Source: Improbicoccus pseudotrichonymphae
GTDB lineage: Bacteria; Bacillota; Clostridia; Oscillospirales; Acutalibacteraceae
Direction: 5' to 3'
NCBI GenBank assembly: GCA_036322855.1
Contig: AP027924.1
Span: 620,001-684,000, forward strand
DNA length: 64,000 bases
The notes under the pieces were generated by a model. It ran no database searches. It saw only the letters and a list, made by a program, of their open reading frames with translations, and was not told the DNA's origin. Shown one piece after another: positions 8,848 to 18,390 of this stretch; the stretch's first letter is position 1, and each line of letters begins with the position of its first letter. The translations under genes were made by a program, and so were the position numbers.

Positions 8848-10336
8848 GGTATTGCGAAATAGATATATAATTGATATTATTTAATTATGATGAAAGAAAT
8901 AAAGTGCCCAAAATGTGGGAGTGTTGTTCAAATAGCTATGCGAATCATATTATTGATATGAACCGCCGCATAGAGCATGGTTGTTAAATCTATCATATTA
9001 AGAGATCTTGAGACCACGCAAGTTTTACGGCGAGAGCGTGCAAACCAGTGTCTTTGAGGCATGTTATTACTCTCGATTAAATGATTTTGTGATTTGGTCT
9101 GAATAAGCAATTTTGGCGGAATTAAGTCGCAATATGAATGCCATTTATCGCTGAAATAAACCTTAACATTCCAGAGTTTTAGCCGTTTATAAAGCTTGAT
9201 AAATGTGTTTGTATCGCGATCTTCGCACTCCCAATCGATCAGTTGACGGGTATCTCGACAACAGGCCTTCCAAATCCAAACTTGCTTTTTTTGAGTGCAA
9301 GTAATGCCACATTTCGTCTAGCTCGATTACTACCGATTCGCTTTTAGGTTCGGGTTTTACGTAGTTTTTTTCTGCAAAATTCTTGATCCAATTGAAAATT
9401 GACCTAACATTTACCTTTAAAAATTTAGCAATTGTGCGCATTGAAAGTCCATGACAATACAGCCAAACTGCCATTAATTTCATCTCTTTTGACTTGCCTT
9501 TTTTCCTCGTTGGTACAAATTTACAACCGCACTCTTTGCATAAATAACGTTGTTCTCCGCTTATAAATCCAGATTTTACGTGTTTTTCGCCGCCGCATTT
9601 TTTAAAATACAATATTACCAGCTCCTTTTAAATAACATCATATCAAACTATAGCTAGTTTAACAACACTCACCAAAATGTGACAGAAAAGAAAAAACAAA
9701 AAGTGGATTTGTATTTAAAAAACAAAGATATTTATGTAAAAATTGTGGGTGTAATTACATGCAAAATCATAAACATGTATATTCAAAAGAAGTTAAAGAT
9801 GAGGCGATTCGTTATTACCTCGAAGGTATAGGTTTCATAAAGGATAGAGTGTTTGCTTAGCATGGGCCATCATTCTGTAATAAATTGGGTTAAACAAAAA
9901 GTAGAAAAACTTAAAAAAAATCCAACCCCCAAAAAAAAGATCGAGGTTTTAGAGTTAGATGAACTTTATGTAAATTTTAAGAAAATATTTGGCTTTGGGC
10001 GGCGGTAGACCGCAAAAAACAAGAACTAGTTGGATTTTAAATTGGCACTCGAAAAACTAAATTTTTTGAACAATTATCACAAAAATCTCTCATATCTATG
10101 CAAAAATATATGCAACTGACGGTTGGGAATCTTATAATTTAATAGATCCGAGTAAACATATCGTAGGGAAAGCACATACTTTCACCGTTAAACGGATGAA
10201 CCGTTTTCTCAGACACTATTTGGCAAGATTTGGAAGGAAAACGTATTGTTATTCTAAAAAAATAGAAATGATAGAAAATTCAGTTTTGCTTTTTATGCAA
10301 TACAATTCATCTTAACTATATTTATTTCGCAATACC
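8848..10336 (+). mobile_element. degenerate IS1-family element, split by a second IS
   Basis: The ends are inverted copies: GGTATTGCGAAATA at 8848 and its complement ending at 10336. Without the inserted element and one target copy it is about 725 bp, close to IS1 length. The transposase starts at 8888 (MMKEIKCPKCG), is interrupted at 8917, resumes at 9682 (KSGFVFKKQRYLCKNCGC) and then carries stops and frameshifts. Traces of the catalytic region remain (VLELDELYVNF, then DGWESYNLIDPSKH and a C-terminal RHYLARFGRK). It is non-functional and the same type as the remnant at 105-394. Confidence 0.75.
8918..9671 (-). mobile_element. IS1-family element inserted in the older IS, frameshifted transposase
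   Basis: A 754-bp element with inverted ends (GAGTGTTGTT...TAGCTAT), flanked by the direct repeat CCAAAATGTG (8908-8917 and 9672-9681), the duplicated target within the older IS. On the minus strand the InsA-like part (from 9612) has a CxxC zinc ribbon (YLCKECGCKF), an HTH and ELDEMWHYL. The frame breaks at an A7 tract (9286-9292). In the shifted frame the InsB part continues (QVWIWKACCRDTRQLIDWECEDRDTNTF split here, then YFSDKWHSY and ESNNMPQRHWFAR). Whether the A7 tract is a programmed frameshift or a mutation is not clear. Confidence 0.85.
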
Positions 10337-10423
10337 TCTTATCAAAGACGCTTGATTTTGGACAATTTTTATGATATGTTGAGATTATCATATAGAAGTA
10401 ACTTAACAAAGGAGATTAAAAAT

Positions 10424-11071
10424 TTGAAAAAATTAAAAATTGGTAATAAAATTTTATCTATTAGTTTTGCAATTTTAGCTTTTTTCGTAGTATCGGAAAT
10501 TGATTTTAACCCAGCTAAAGCAATGCGTACTGAACAAGGAAATAAAACAGTTACTTATTTTTTTGGACAAGATGAAAATGAGAACAAGTATACCCATCAG
10601 ACGATCGAAGGTAATCTTGTCATTGAAAAAGGCGTAAGCGTCGCTGAATGTGCATTCGCATCTACGATAATCAAGGGTGACGTTACAATAAAAGAAGGTG
10701 TACACCTTAATAGATGGGCATTTAAATCTGCACGGATTGATGGAAACGTTACATTAGAAGCAAACACAGAGGTTGGTTTTCAAACGTTTGTATCAAGTGT
10801 AATTAGAGGTAATATTACAATACATAACGTATACTCTCATAGCCCCACGTTCGAAATGGCACTAGTTTGGGGTAATGTTACACTAAAACAAGATGTACAT
10901 CATAGCCGCTTCAGCAGGCCTCTATTTGCATATACGATTATTTTGGGTAGCGTTATAGTAGAAGAAGGTGCATACATTTCTTCGAGAGCATTTTCGTGTT
11001 CGGAAATTAATCATTTAATTGATAATCGTATAGATGGTAAAGCTTTTGAAGATATTATCATTTATCATTAG
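10424..11071 (+). CDS. secreted LRR-like (BspA type) repeat protein
   Basis: The start is taken as TTG at 10424, because AAGGAG stands 9 bases upstream; the frame is open a further 24 codons with no binding site. The roughly 215-residue product has a basic N-terminus and a signal peptide (about residues 1-33, ending near AKA). It then has about five 22-25-residue repeats of the pattern G-(N/D)-VTI-x-EGV-x5-AF-x4-I, as in BspA-like leucine-rich repeats. It would be exported, perhaps to contact a host surface. It runs against the prophage genes, next to IS debris and convergent with the kinase gene at 11068-12696 (a 4-base overlap of ends), so it looks like acquired cargo. Confidence 0.6.
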   Translation: MKKLKIGNKILSISFAILAFFVVSEIDFNPAKAMRTEQGNKTVTYFFGQDENENKYTHQTIEGNLVIEKGVSVAECAFASTIIKGDVTIKEGVHLNRWAFKSARIDGNVTLEANTEVGFQTFVSSVIRGNITIHNVYSHSPTFEMALVWGNVTLKQDVHHSRFSRPLFAYTIILGSVIVEEGAYISSRAFSCSEINHLIDNRIDGKAFEDIIIYH

Positions 11072-12696
11072 ATCTTATTAATTAAGAAATCATCTGTTAA
11101 TGCATCTTCAGGAGTATCGTATTTTTCTGAAAGTATTCTTTCAACAAAATCCAAAAATTTTCTTTCCAAAGGTTCGGCACTTTTTTTGTATTTTTTAACG
11201 ATTTCTTCTATTTCACCACTCATAAATTCATGAACTTTTTTTCCTTCTTTTAATTTTACGTAAAGACACATAACTGCTTTTACAACATTGAAAACACTAA
11301 AGCATTTTTCTTTCGTGATTTCTGATTTGAAATATTCTTCACATAGTTTTTTTGCTTTTTTTTCGATCAATAGTTTTTGTTGGTTTAGTTGTTGGTAATT
11401 TTTTAATAAAGCTTGATACTTAAAAAGATTTGGATTATCCTCAAAAACTTTTTTTGATGATTTAGCGATTTTTTCCCCCTCACTATTTAATTCAGAATCG
11501 TCTTTGAGTTCGAGCAAATCCAATGCCGCTTTCGTTTGGAATTTCCAAAAAAGTATTGGATTTTTTAACAATGTCTTTTCAGTTTCGAACAAACCAAAAT
11601 CAGATAAATTAAATCGTGTTTTATGAATACCGTTCCCATCTGTAACTTGCTTTACGAGGATATTATAGTTACCCGTATCTCGTGGAAGTAGATTTCTTTT
11701 ATAAATTTCTACATACCCTTTTAATAAATTTTTGGAAACTTTTCTGAGTTCTTTAATTGCATTAGAGTCAAGAGCTTTTTTTTCTAATTTTCCCACGTAA
11801 TCTAAAAAAGAAGAATCCATTAACGGAAATTCGAAAACCTTAAATGTGAATTTCCAATACTGCGTATCACTGCTTTTTTTTAAGCATGCGTTTTTGAAAC
11901 TTTTGACAAACACCGGTGTGTTTAAATATTTATAAAGTGTTCGGTCTTCCTTTTTAATTTTTTTTAATCCTTCTTCGAATTCTTTTTCGTTTTTAAAATT
12001 CCGGTATTTTCCATATGCCAAAATTTTAGAAACTTCCTTTTCGTTTATGCCGTTATCATCTGGCCAAACAATTTTTAAAGCAACGTTTCTTTTGTTCTTA
12101 ACATTGAATGCCTTAAAAATAAACTTACCTGTTTCATTAGTTAGACTCATTAAATCAGTGTAATGTAGTTCACGTTTCAAAAAAATCTTTATTGAATTTC
12201 TGTCTATATCTTTTTTATCAAATTCAGCTGATTTTTCAATTTCTAAAACTAAATCCGCCAAATCAACCGCTTTAGTTCTCATATGACTGATAAATTTAAT
12301 CATGACACTATCATTATTTTCGTTTACGACTGCCATAGGCCAATCTGAATCCGGACGTTTTATAGTTTTATACTTAGATTCTTGTGTTTTTGCTATATAG
12401 AGCAAACAACCTAAATAAGGACTTAATATAAAACTAAGTCCGCTCTCCCTCACAAGCGACACTTCAAATAACTTCTCGGTCCTCATGATATCTTTTGTAT
12501 ACACTTTACGTAAACTTGTCGGATCTTGTTCCTTGCCCAGCAAAATTTTGTAAAAATCTTTGACGCCTTCCGGTTTTTCTAAATTTGGTGCAACTATTAA
12601 AAATTCATTTACTTTTTTCTTTTCAAAATATACTTTTGCAATTTCGGCTGCTTTTTCAGTAAATTTTATTTGACCTTTTTCTAACAAATTAATCAC
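11068..12696 (-). CDS. eukaryotic-like protein kinase, prophage cargo
   Basis: A 542-residue protein without signal or membrane segments. The central part shows a protein-kinase core: VALKIV (Lys208), a candidate helix-C Glu221 (NEKEVSKIL), PRDTGNYN (Arg339-Asp340, Asn345; HRD with His replaced by Pro) and SDFG (Asp366). The key catalytic residues are therefore present. The first 180 and last 170 residues are unassigned, and the C-terminus is Lys-rich and helical. The start is GTG at 12696, or TTG three codons later, behind a repeated AGGTGAGGTGA. It sits between Dit and Tal, where phages do not normally have a gene, and has its own promoter. It may modify a host or competitor target; the substrate is unknown. 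Confidence 0.6.
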   Translation of the reverse strand: MINLLEKGQIKFTEKAAEIAKVYFEKKKVNEFLIVAPNLEKPEGVKDFYKILLGKEQDPTSLRKVYTKDIMRTEKLFEVSLVRESGLSFILSPYLGCLLYIAKTQESKYKTIKRPDSDWPMAVVNENNDSVMIKFISHMRTKAVDLADLVLEIEKSAEFDKKDIDRNSIKIFLKRELHYTDLMSLTNETGKFIFKAFNVKNKRNVALKIVWPDDNGINEKEVSKILAYGKYRNFKNEKEFEEGLKKIKKEDRTLYKYLNTPVFVKSFKNACLKKSSDTQYWKFTFKVFEFPLMDSSFLDYVGKLEKKALDSNAIKELRKVSKNLLKGYVEIYKRNLLPRDTGNYNILVKQVTDGNGIHKTRFNLSDFGLFETEKTLLKNPILFWKFQTKAALDLLELKDDSELNSEGEKIAKSSKKVFEDNPNLFKYQALLKNYQQLNQQKLLIEKKAKKLCEEYFKSEITKEKCFSVFNVVKAVMCLYVKLKEGKKVHEFMSGEIEEIVKKYKKSAEPLERKFLDFVERILSEKYDTPEDALTDDFLINKI

Positions 12697-12737
12697 CTCA
12701 CCTCACCTATGAACTATATCATAAGATACGTGATTCT

Positions 12738-12765
12738 ATTTTAACAAAATTTATTTAAATGTCAA
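12738..12765 (-). promoter_or_regulatory. promoter of the kinase cargo gene
   Basis: Read on the minus strand, TTGACA (12765-12760) and TAAAAT (12743-12738) are 16 bases apart, about 40 bases before the kinase start and just after the Dit stop. This supports transcription independent of the phage late operon. Confidence 0.6.
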
Positions 12766-12822
12766 ATTTATACATTTTTATACATTTAAAATATATATTT
12801 TTTATTTAAATTCACAATTTAA

Positions 12823-13521
12823 TTAAATCCACCTTGATTTTGGTTCGATAACAATTCTTGTTAAAATTCCTGTCCAAGTTATAGTGTTTTCTCCAGGATT
12901 TAAAACTGGAAAGATTCCAGTCATTTGGCGGTTTTTAAGGTTTGTTATTGAACCTTTATAAGCATCTTCTAAATTTGAATCAACAGTGATATATTCGTCA
13001 TCGATTACTACTTGAAAGACAGTTAAAGAATTAATATCAAGTGAAACTTCATCGTTCCCATAAAGTGTTATAACCGGCTTAGATGGCTCTAAACCTTGAT
13101 TTGTAACAGTTATACTTGTTTGATTTGTAATTGTCACATCGATAGATTCTTCATCTTTTAAATACTTAAATGGTTGCGTATGAAATTTAACATTTGCAGT
13201 TCTAAATTTAATCAAACGTTCATAATCAATTGATTCTAAAATCTCACAAATATAGTATTTATCTGGCTCAGAAGATAAAATCAGATGACCATTTCCAGTG
13301 AAATATTTAATTATTTTGTTTATATCAAAGTTACCCAAAAGGCCAATTTTAATAATTTTTTCATAAGATTGATATCCAATTTTATCAATAATATCTCCGT
13401 CTTTACCTTCGATTTCTGTGATTTGCGTTCTAATTTTTGGCTTCGTAATCGCCGGGAACTCAGAAATCAAAAGCCCAGGTATTGTTCGGCTGTCGGTGTC
13501 ATTCCAGATAATATAATTCAA
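12823..13521 (-). CDS. distal tail protein (Dit)
   Basis: A 232-residue phage tail protein of the Dit / phage tail family. It starts MNYIIWNDTDSRTIPGL, with the expected KPKIRTQITEIEGKDGDI segment and a C-terminal half of beta structure. It forms the hub joining tail tube and tail tip. It overlaps the tape measure stop by 4 bases, which implies translational coupling. The frame is intact. Its usual partner Tal has been displaced to 8811 by the insertion of IS elements and cargo. Confidence 0.8.
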   Translation of the reverse strand: MNYIIWNDTDSRTIPGLLISEFPAITKPKIRTQITEIEGKDGDIIDKIGYQSYEKIIKIGLLGNFDINKIIKYFTGNGHLILSSEPDKYYICEILESIDYERLIKFRTANVKFHTQPFKYLKDEESIDVTITNQTSITVTNQGLEPSKPVITLYGNDEVSLDINSLTVFQVVIDDEYITVDSNLEDAYKGSITNLKNRQMTGIFPVLNPGENTITWTGILTRIVIEPKSRWI

Positions 13522-15966
13522 TTATAAATCACCCGCTCTATTTTTGAGATTGCTAGCTCGCCGAATTTATCACCATCAATTATGAACGCCATACCACTTA
13601 ATGCCTCTTTAAATGCCCACACAAGCGTTTCATCATTATTACTAGAATAATTTGATGACGGTATGATTTGATTGTTTATATCGCTATTTAAGAGCCTAGA
13701 ATTGACACTTGTATCGAACTCGGTCGGTATAGAATTTTGCATTTCTTTTGTTACCTCTTTCATTTCATCACTAAAGCCTTCGCCAAGTCCTAGAGCTAGG
13801 TTTTTACCAATTTGATCTTTGAAAAGTTTTGACGGCGAGGCAATTCCAAAAAAGCCTTTGATTGAGTTCATGACACCATTTGCAAAGCTTTTAATTTTAT
13901 CAGTTAGCCACTTTATTGAGCTGCTGATTCCGTCCCAAAGACCATTTATTAAGTTTTTGCCTACGTTTGTTAGTTCATTTGGAAGATTTTTGATTCCGTT
14001 AATAACTGTGTTTGTTAGATTTTGTGCTGCTTCTCTGCCATTTGTTACTAGTTGATTGCCCCAACTTATGATATTTGTAATTGCACTTGATATTGCATTT
14101 AAAATGCTACTTGGGAGTTGTTTGAACCAGTTTATTGTAGTATCGATAGCTTCTTTTGACTTTATTGACATGTTGGAGCTTAAGTTTTTGAACCAATTTG
14201 AGATATTGTTGAAGGTTGTAGATAAATAATTGCTTATGTTTGACCATAAATTATTTAAGAAACTTGAAATTTGAGGCCAGAAGTTAGATAGAGTTTTGAT
14301 GAGGGCTAATGGCCAACTTGTTATAAATAAAAGTATGTTACTCCAGTTTTCGCTAAGAAAGTTTTTTATGTTGTTCCAAAGATTTGAAATAAAGTTTGAA
14401 AGCCCACTCCAAATATTTGAAAATAATGTTGATATTTGAGGCCAAAACAGAGCTAAAGCTCCGATGATTGCTGCTCCAAGTGCTATTGGCCAAGTTATAA
14501 CTAAGGAGCTTAGAAGGGCAAGTCCGCTACTGACAATTGGAGCTAATGTTGTGAATGCAGTCATTAAAGTTGGGCCAAAAGCTATTACTGCTCCGGCGAT
14601 TAAGAGTAATCCTCCGGCAATTTGTGGTAAAAAGTTTACTATTGCTCCCATTAGGCCATCGAATATTGATTTTATGATTATGCCGCCAAGTCTTAGGAAT
14701 TCTGGCATTTTTTCTGCGATTTTGAGTGTTAATCTAGTGATTGCTTGCGAAAACTCTTCCATTTGGGCATCTATATCTTCTTCGCCGTTCATGATTGCAA
14801 CTATTAAATTGTTGAATGCACTTCCTACTTCGTTTGCGGATTCCATAATTTCTGTCATGGCTGGAGCAAAGAGTGCTCCAATTAAGTTAGCAGTTGCTTT
14901 TAAAGTTCCTTGCCAGATTTGCATTTGGTCATCAAGGTTTCCTAATGAGTTTAAGGTGTCTTCTGAGAGAATTGATCCCATTTCATAGGCTTTATTTTTT
15001 AATTCTTCTAAATCTTGGGCGCTCATTTTGATTAGAGGATTTAATTCTTGTGCAGATTTACCTAAAAGTTGCATAGCTAGAGCATCACGTTCTGTTTCGT
15101 TTTCCATGTTTCTGAGGGCGTCTATTGTTTCCCAGTAGACTGTTTCGCTGTTTCTTAATTGCCCATTTGCATCTTTTACATTTATTCCGAGCTTGGAATA
15201 GGCTTCGCTTGCGGTTTTTGATCCGTCTGCGGCGCTTGACATAGATTTTATGTTTTTAGTCATTGAGCTTGTGATTGTGTTTAAGTCTACATCTAAGAGT
15301 TCTGCTACTGCACTTAACTCTTGAAGAGTTTTAGTTGAAACGCCTGTTTTAGTTGACATTTCCAGCATAGAATCGCCGTATTTTGCAGCATTTGTTATAG
15401 AATCTTTCACATAGTTGAAGGCATCTTTGAAAGCATTGCCAAGCATTTTTAGGCCTTCGATTATTGCGTGAGAGATTAAATTTGCTTTGATGATATCTCC
15501 AAGAGTTAGAGCTTTCTGTCCGGCATTTTCAGCACTTTCACCAAATTCATTTAGATTTTCTTTGCTTTCATCTGTAGCCTTTGTGCCTTCTTCCATGGCT
15601 TTCTTGTTATTACCTAGTTCTTTTTCCATGGAGATTAATTGGGCTTCTGCCTTATTTAGCTGTACCTGCCAACCCTGAGTCTTTTTGTCATTTTCACCAT
15701 ATTTCTCAGATGAGTTTTCAAGAGCACCTTTAAGTGTGTTTATTTTATCTTTCTGTTTATCAATTTGTTCTGAAAGAACCTTATTTCTAGAAGCAAGACC
15801 TTCGGCACTTTTGTCATTTTTACCAAATTCAGCAGTTACTTTGCTCATTTCAGAGCCAAGTACTCTTAAATCTCCATTAATTTGTGAGATAGCTTGTCTG
15901 TATTCTCTTTCGCCTTCAAGCTTTATAGTTCCACCGAATGTTGTGGTGTTTCCGATTTTTAATCAC
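13518..15966 (-). CDS. phage tail tape measure protein, frameshift near the start
   Basis: A continuous frame from 15848 gives 776 residues: a coiled-coil N-terminus, GKSAQELNPLI, a hydrophobic middle (about residues 380-470) and repeated Trp-rich segments (NIWSGLSNFISNLWNNI), as in tape measure proteins. The family start lies further upstream. From 15966 GTG-ATT-AAA reads into a T5 tract (15956-15960 on the plus strand), and one base fewer would give VIKIGNTTTFGGTIKLEGE, a standard tape measure N-terminus, behind AGAGGTGA. So either one extra base was gained (gene or assembly) or a shorter protein is made from 15848. It sets tail length and helps DNA ejection. Confidence 0.8.
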
Positions 15967-15974
15967 CTCTTTTA

Positions 15975-16555
15975 CTAAAACGGTAGCCAACCATTTGGAT
16001 TTTCTTCTTTCCAGGTTTCTTTAAAAAGATACTGTTTTGTCTTGAAATTATAATACACTTGAAATTGTTGAAATAAAAGATTCCACTTTTTTATAGTAAA
16101 ATGTCCTATTTCTTTTTCAGTAAATCCTAAAAGTTTAACACCAACGAATAAAAGCCACGCAAAGTCTATAGATGTTGTTTTATTTATATCTGCGTGGTCT
16201 TCTCGTTTTTTAAGTCTTGCTCACTTTCGCTATTTTCACTTGTTTTGGTTGAATTTACGATTAGATTTTTGATTGTTTCTGCTGATTTTTGAGTTCCAAC
16301 TTCTGTGAGAATTCTTCCTACCTCTTTCATGTTTGGTGGTTTTGTATCTTTATTTTCAATCTCTATTCCTTCTTTGATTGCTTCCAAAATAAAGAATTTC
16401 AAAGCCTTTATGTTGGGTTCTTTTTCATCCTGAAGAAGTTTTGACCAATTATTTAGAGTTCCATACTCATTTTGTATAGATTCCATCACGTTTAATGTAA
16501 AAGCCATGGGATATTTTTCTGTTTTTGTCTCTAAATATGTGAGATTATCTAGCAT
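15975..16555 (-). CDS. tail assembly chaperone fusion (G-T type) made by -1 frameshift
   Basis: The chaperone frame (start 16555) can slip -1 at A-AAA-AAC (16211-16205). It then continues for about 76 codons (KKREDHADINKTT, then SIDFAWLLFVGVKLLGFTEKE split here, ending GWLPF) to TAG at 15975-15977. The second frame has no start of its own with a binding site and looks like the T domain found downstream of tail chaperones. Production of a minor fusion protein by -1 slippage before the tape measure gene is well established in siphoviruses. The slip site and layout are seen; use of it is inferred. Confidence 0.7.
16184..16555 (-). CDS. tail assembly chaperone (G-like, unshifted product)
   Basis: A 123-residue protein lying between the major tail protein and tape measure genes, the standard place for the tail chaperone. 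It has the typical segment MAFTLNVMESIQNEYGTLNNW and an acidic, Ser/Thr-rich C-terminus. The zero frame stops at 16184-16186, 6 codons beyond the slippery heptamer. It is thought to coat the tape measure protein during tail assembly. The frame is intact. Confidence 0.75.
   Translation of the reverse strand: MLDNLTYLETKTEKYPMAFTLNVMESIQNEYGTLNNWSKLLQDEKEPNIKALKFFILEAIKEGIEIENKDTKPPNMKEVGRILTEVGTQKSAETIKNLIVNSTKTSENSESEQDLKNEKTTQI
16205..16211 (-). promoter_or_regulatory. -1 ribosomal frameshift site AAAAAAC
   Basis: Codons TTA AAA AAC on the minus strand form the heptamer A-AAA-AAC in the correct phase, located at the overlap of the chaperone and its -1 extension. Confidence 0.75.
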
Positions 16556-16628
16556 TTTATTCCTCGTTTCTATTTTTTTTTTTTTAAAAAATTTTTAATT
16601 TTTATTTTATTTTATTTTATTTTATTTT

Positions 16629-17195
16629 TTAATCATTAATTGGTGGTGTAACTTGCACAAAAAATGCAGTTAATGCAGTTATTGCCTCAGCTTCGGTTGT
16701 TTTGTCTACATGTTGTTCCCAGATTCCTGAGTTATTGGCAATGGTTGTGCCTTCAATACTTGGGGTTCCATAAGTTATGGAGTCTCCCTTGGTGTTGGCG
16801 TCTGGAATAAAAGGCTTAAACTTAATTTTTGGAAAGAATTGTGCTCTATAAGTTTTTACATTATTTTTAACTTTACTGACAATGTAGCCAAAACCTATGT
16901 AAGGACTGTTATCGTTTATGCTAGAACTCACAATTCCTGAGGTGGTATCCATTGTTTTGCCAAGAATTTCTGAAAAGACAGTGTCATTGTCGTCGTCAAG
17001 CGTAAGAGTTACGTTTGCACTTTGAAAAGAAGTTTCAAACTCTGCAAGCGTATCGTCTGCATAGAGAGATCCTTCACTTGTGTTTATTGAAATGCTTGCC
17101 GATATTGCTTTGCCCATTGTTTTTACTATACCATAAGTTGTTTCGTCTTCGCTGAGAATTGCATATTTTAATAGTTTCATGCCTATGTTGGCCAT
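16629..17195 (-). CDS. phage major tail tube protein
   Basis: A 188-residue protein in the major tail protein position (before the tail chaperone). It starts MANIGMKLLKYAIL and has the TFGI/TYGIVKTMGKAISASISINT segment and a C-terminal VDKTTEAEAITALTAFF, typical of the phi13/major tail tube family. Many copies stack to form the non-contractile tail tube. A low-complexity TTTTA-rich stretch (16561-16628) separates it from the chaperone. The frame is intact. Confidence 0.78.
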   Translation of the reverse strand: MANIGMKLLKYAILSEDETTYGIVKTMGKAISASISINTSEGSLYADDTLAEFETSFQSANVTLTLDDDNDTVFSEILGKTMDTTSGIVSSSINDNSPYIGFGYIVSKVKNNVKTYRAQFFPKIKFKPFIPDANTKGDSITYGTPSIEGTTIANNSGIWEQHVDKTTEAEAITALTAFFVQVTPPIND

Positions 17196-17244
17196 TTTGA
17201 TTACCTCTTTTTTTGTTAAATTTTTATATTTTTTGTTATTTTGA

Positions 17245-17601
17245 TTAGCTTACCTCTTCCGATGATTCTATATAAAAATTCATCGGTAAATGATAATACT
17301 TAGTATCACTTTCATAGCTTTCAGGACCATTATCTATCCACATAAAATTGTTGTCTTTAAGTTTTTGCTTTACTGCTTCTGCAATTTGTTTGTAATTGGT
17401 TTTTGACCAGATATCAATTGTGATATTTGCCACTTCTTCTTGATATTCATCATCAGAAAAAGCTAAAGGCTTCTCTATCCAGGTATAATAAGTTAAATAA
17501 ATATCAGATTTGCCACTATAATTCATAAAAAAGATGGGAATTTTAGTTCCATTCACTTCAAAATTCTGAAATATTTCTTCTATTTTTGGGTTAATATTCA
17601 T
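17245..17601 (-). CDS. tail terminator / tail completion protein candidate
   Basis: A 118-residue protein between the HK97 gp10-like protein and the major tail protein, the slot normally held by the tail terminator. It starts MNINPKIEEIFQNFEVNG and includes a WIEKPLAFSDDEYQEEVANITIDIWSK split region in which DIWSK resembles phage tail completion proteins. The assignment rests on position, size and this motif. The frame is intact and 19 bases separate it from the preceding gene. Confidence 0.6.
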   Translation of the reverse strand: MNINPKIEEIFQNFEVNGTKIPIFFMNYSGKSDIYLTYYTWIEKPLAFSDDEYQEEVANITIDIWSKTNYKQIAEAVKQKLKDNNFMWIDNGPESYESDTKYYHLPMNFYIESSEEVS

Positions 17602-17620
17602 AATTTGGCCTCATTTAAAC

Positions 17621-18013
17621 TTATTTAACTTTACGTTCAAAAACTCTATTCATTGCAGCTTTTATCGCAGATTCAGAAGCTACAACAGCAGGTCTAACCA
17701 TTGGCATTGCATCAAAATTTTCAGTTCCGTATTCGATCCAAATTGCCTTTTGAGCGTTTGCCATACCGTTTTTATCTTTGCCTGTAAAATTAACACCCCC
17801 AAGTACATCTCCTGCGCTTGTAACGCTAACTTTAGTCTTTTTTAAAGAACCAGATAGCGCACGTGTTTTTCCAATATGTTTGTTAGCGTTTCTTTGAATC
17901 GCTGGAAGTAAAATATCTTGACCTGCTTTTATCATTTCAGTCGCTAAGCCCTCATCTAACAGAGCTTTTGGAAAGATTTTGTCTGCATCAAAGTCTGTTT
18001 CGAAATTTGCCAT
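17621..18013 (-). CDS. HK97 gp10-like head-tail protein
   Basis: A 130-residue protein with the typical layout of the HK97 gp10 family: RNANKHIGKTRALSGSLK, a basic centre, then WIEYGTENFDAMPMVRPAV near the C-terminus (GT..MPARPF-like in family members). It joins head and tail structures. Its start overlaps the stop of the upstream head-closure gene at base 18013 (TAATG-type junction), suggesting coupled translation. Confidence 0.75.
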   Translation of the reverse strand: MANFETDFDADKIFPKALLDEGLATEMIKAGQDILLPAIQRNANKHIGKTRALSGSLKKTKVSVTSAGDVLGGVNFTGKDKNGMANAQKAIWIEYGTENFDAMPMVRPAVVASESAIKAAMNRVFERKVK

Positions 18014-18381
18014 TACTTTATCACCAACTTTGTCATAATCTCTGTAAAATCTTTGTCATAGCTATAATCGTTTATATAAATAATCTCAAAAATTTGATTT
18101 CTAAACTTAATAACCATGTCCTTGTTAATGGTTAAAATCGATTGATTTGGAGTCCTTTGATTTGGAGTCCTTTGATTTGGAGTCCTTATCAAAAACCTAG
18201 TTTTTGTCTCAGAAAAATCAGAATTAGAACGCTGCATTTCTGTTCCACTTGTATTTGTAACTTGTGCCCAAGTGTCAAGTTCTATATTTTCTGTTTTTAT
18301 TGGGAATCCATTTTCATCTTTTGTGATTATATAACTAATTACTTGAATCTTTTTATTGAGATTGCCTATGTTTATGTACAT
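18013..18381 (-). CDS. head closure / head-tail adaptor protein
   Basis: A 122-residue protein starting MYINIGNLNKKIQVIS, typical of the SPP1 gp16-like head-tail adaptors (GxLxxRI...WAxV pattern; DTWAQV is present). Residues about 72-87 contain RTPNQ three times, from an exact 15-base tandem triplication at about 18140-18185. Homologues normally have a single loop here, so this is a recent in-frame expansion. It sits between the gp6-like connector and gp10. Confidence 0.7.
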   Translation of the reverse strand: MYINIGNLNKKIQVISYIITKDENGFPIKTENIELDTWAQVTNTSGTEMQRSNSDFSETKTRFLIRTPNQRTPNQRTPNQSILTINKDMVIKFRNQIFEIIYINDYSYDKDFTEIMTKLVIK

Positions 18382-18390
18382 ATTTTCACC

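Noticed and set aside
14464..14988. A 174-codon plus-strand frame opposite the tape measure gene
   Set aside because: It mirrors the coding bias of the opposite strand and has no start signal or recognised motif.
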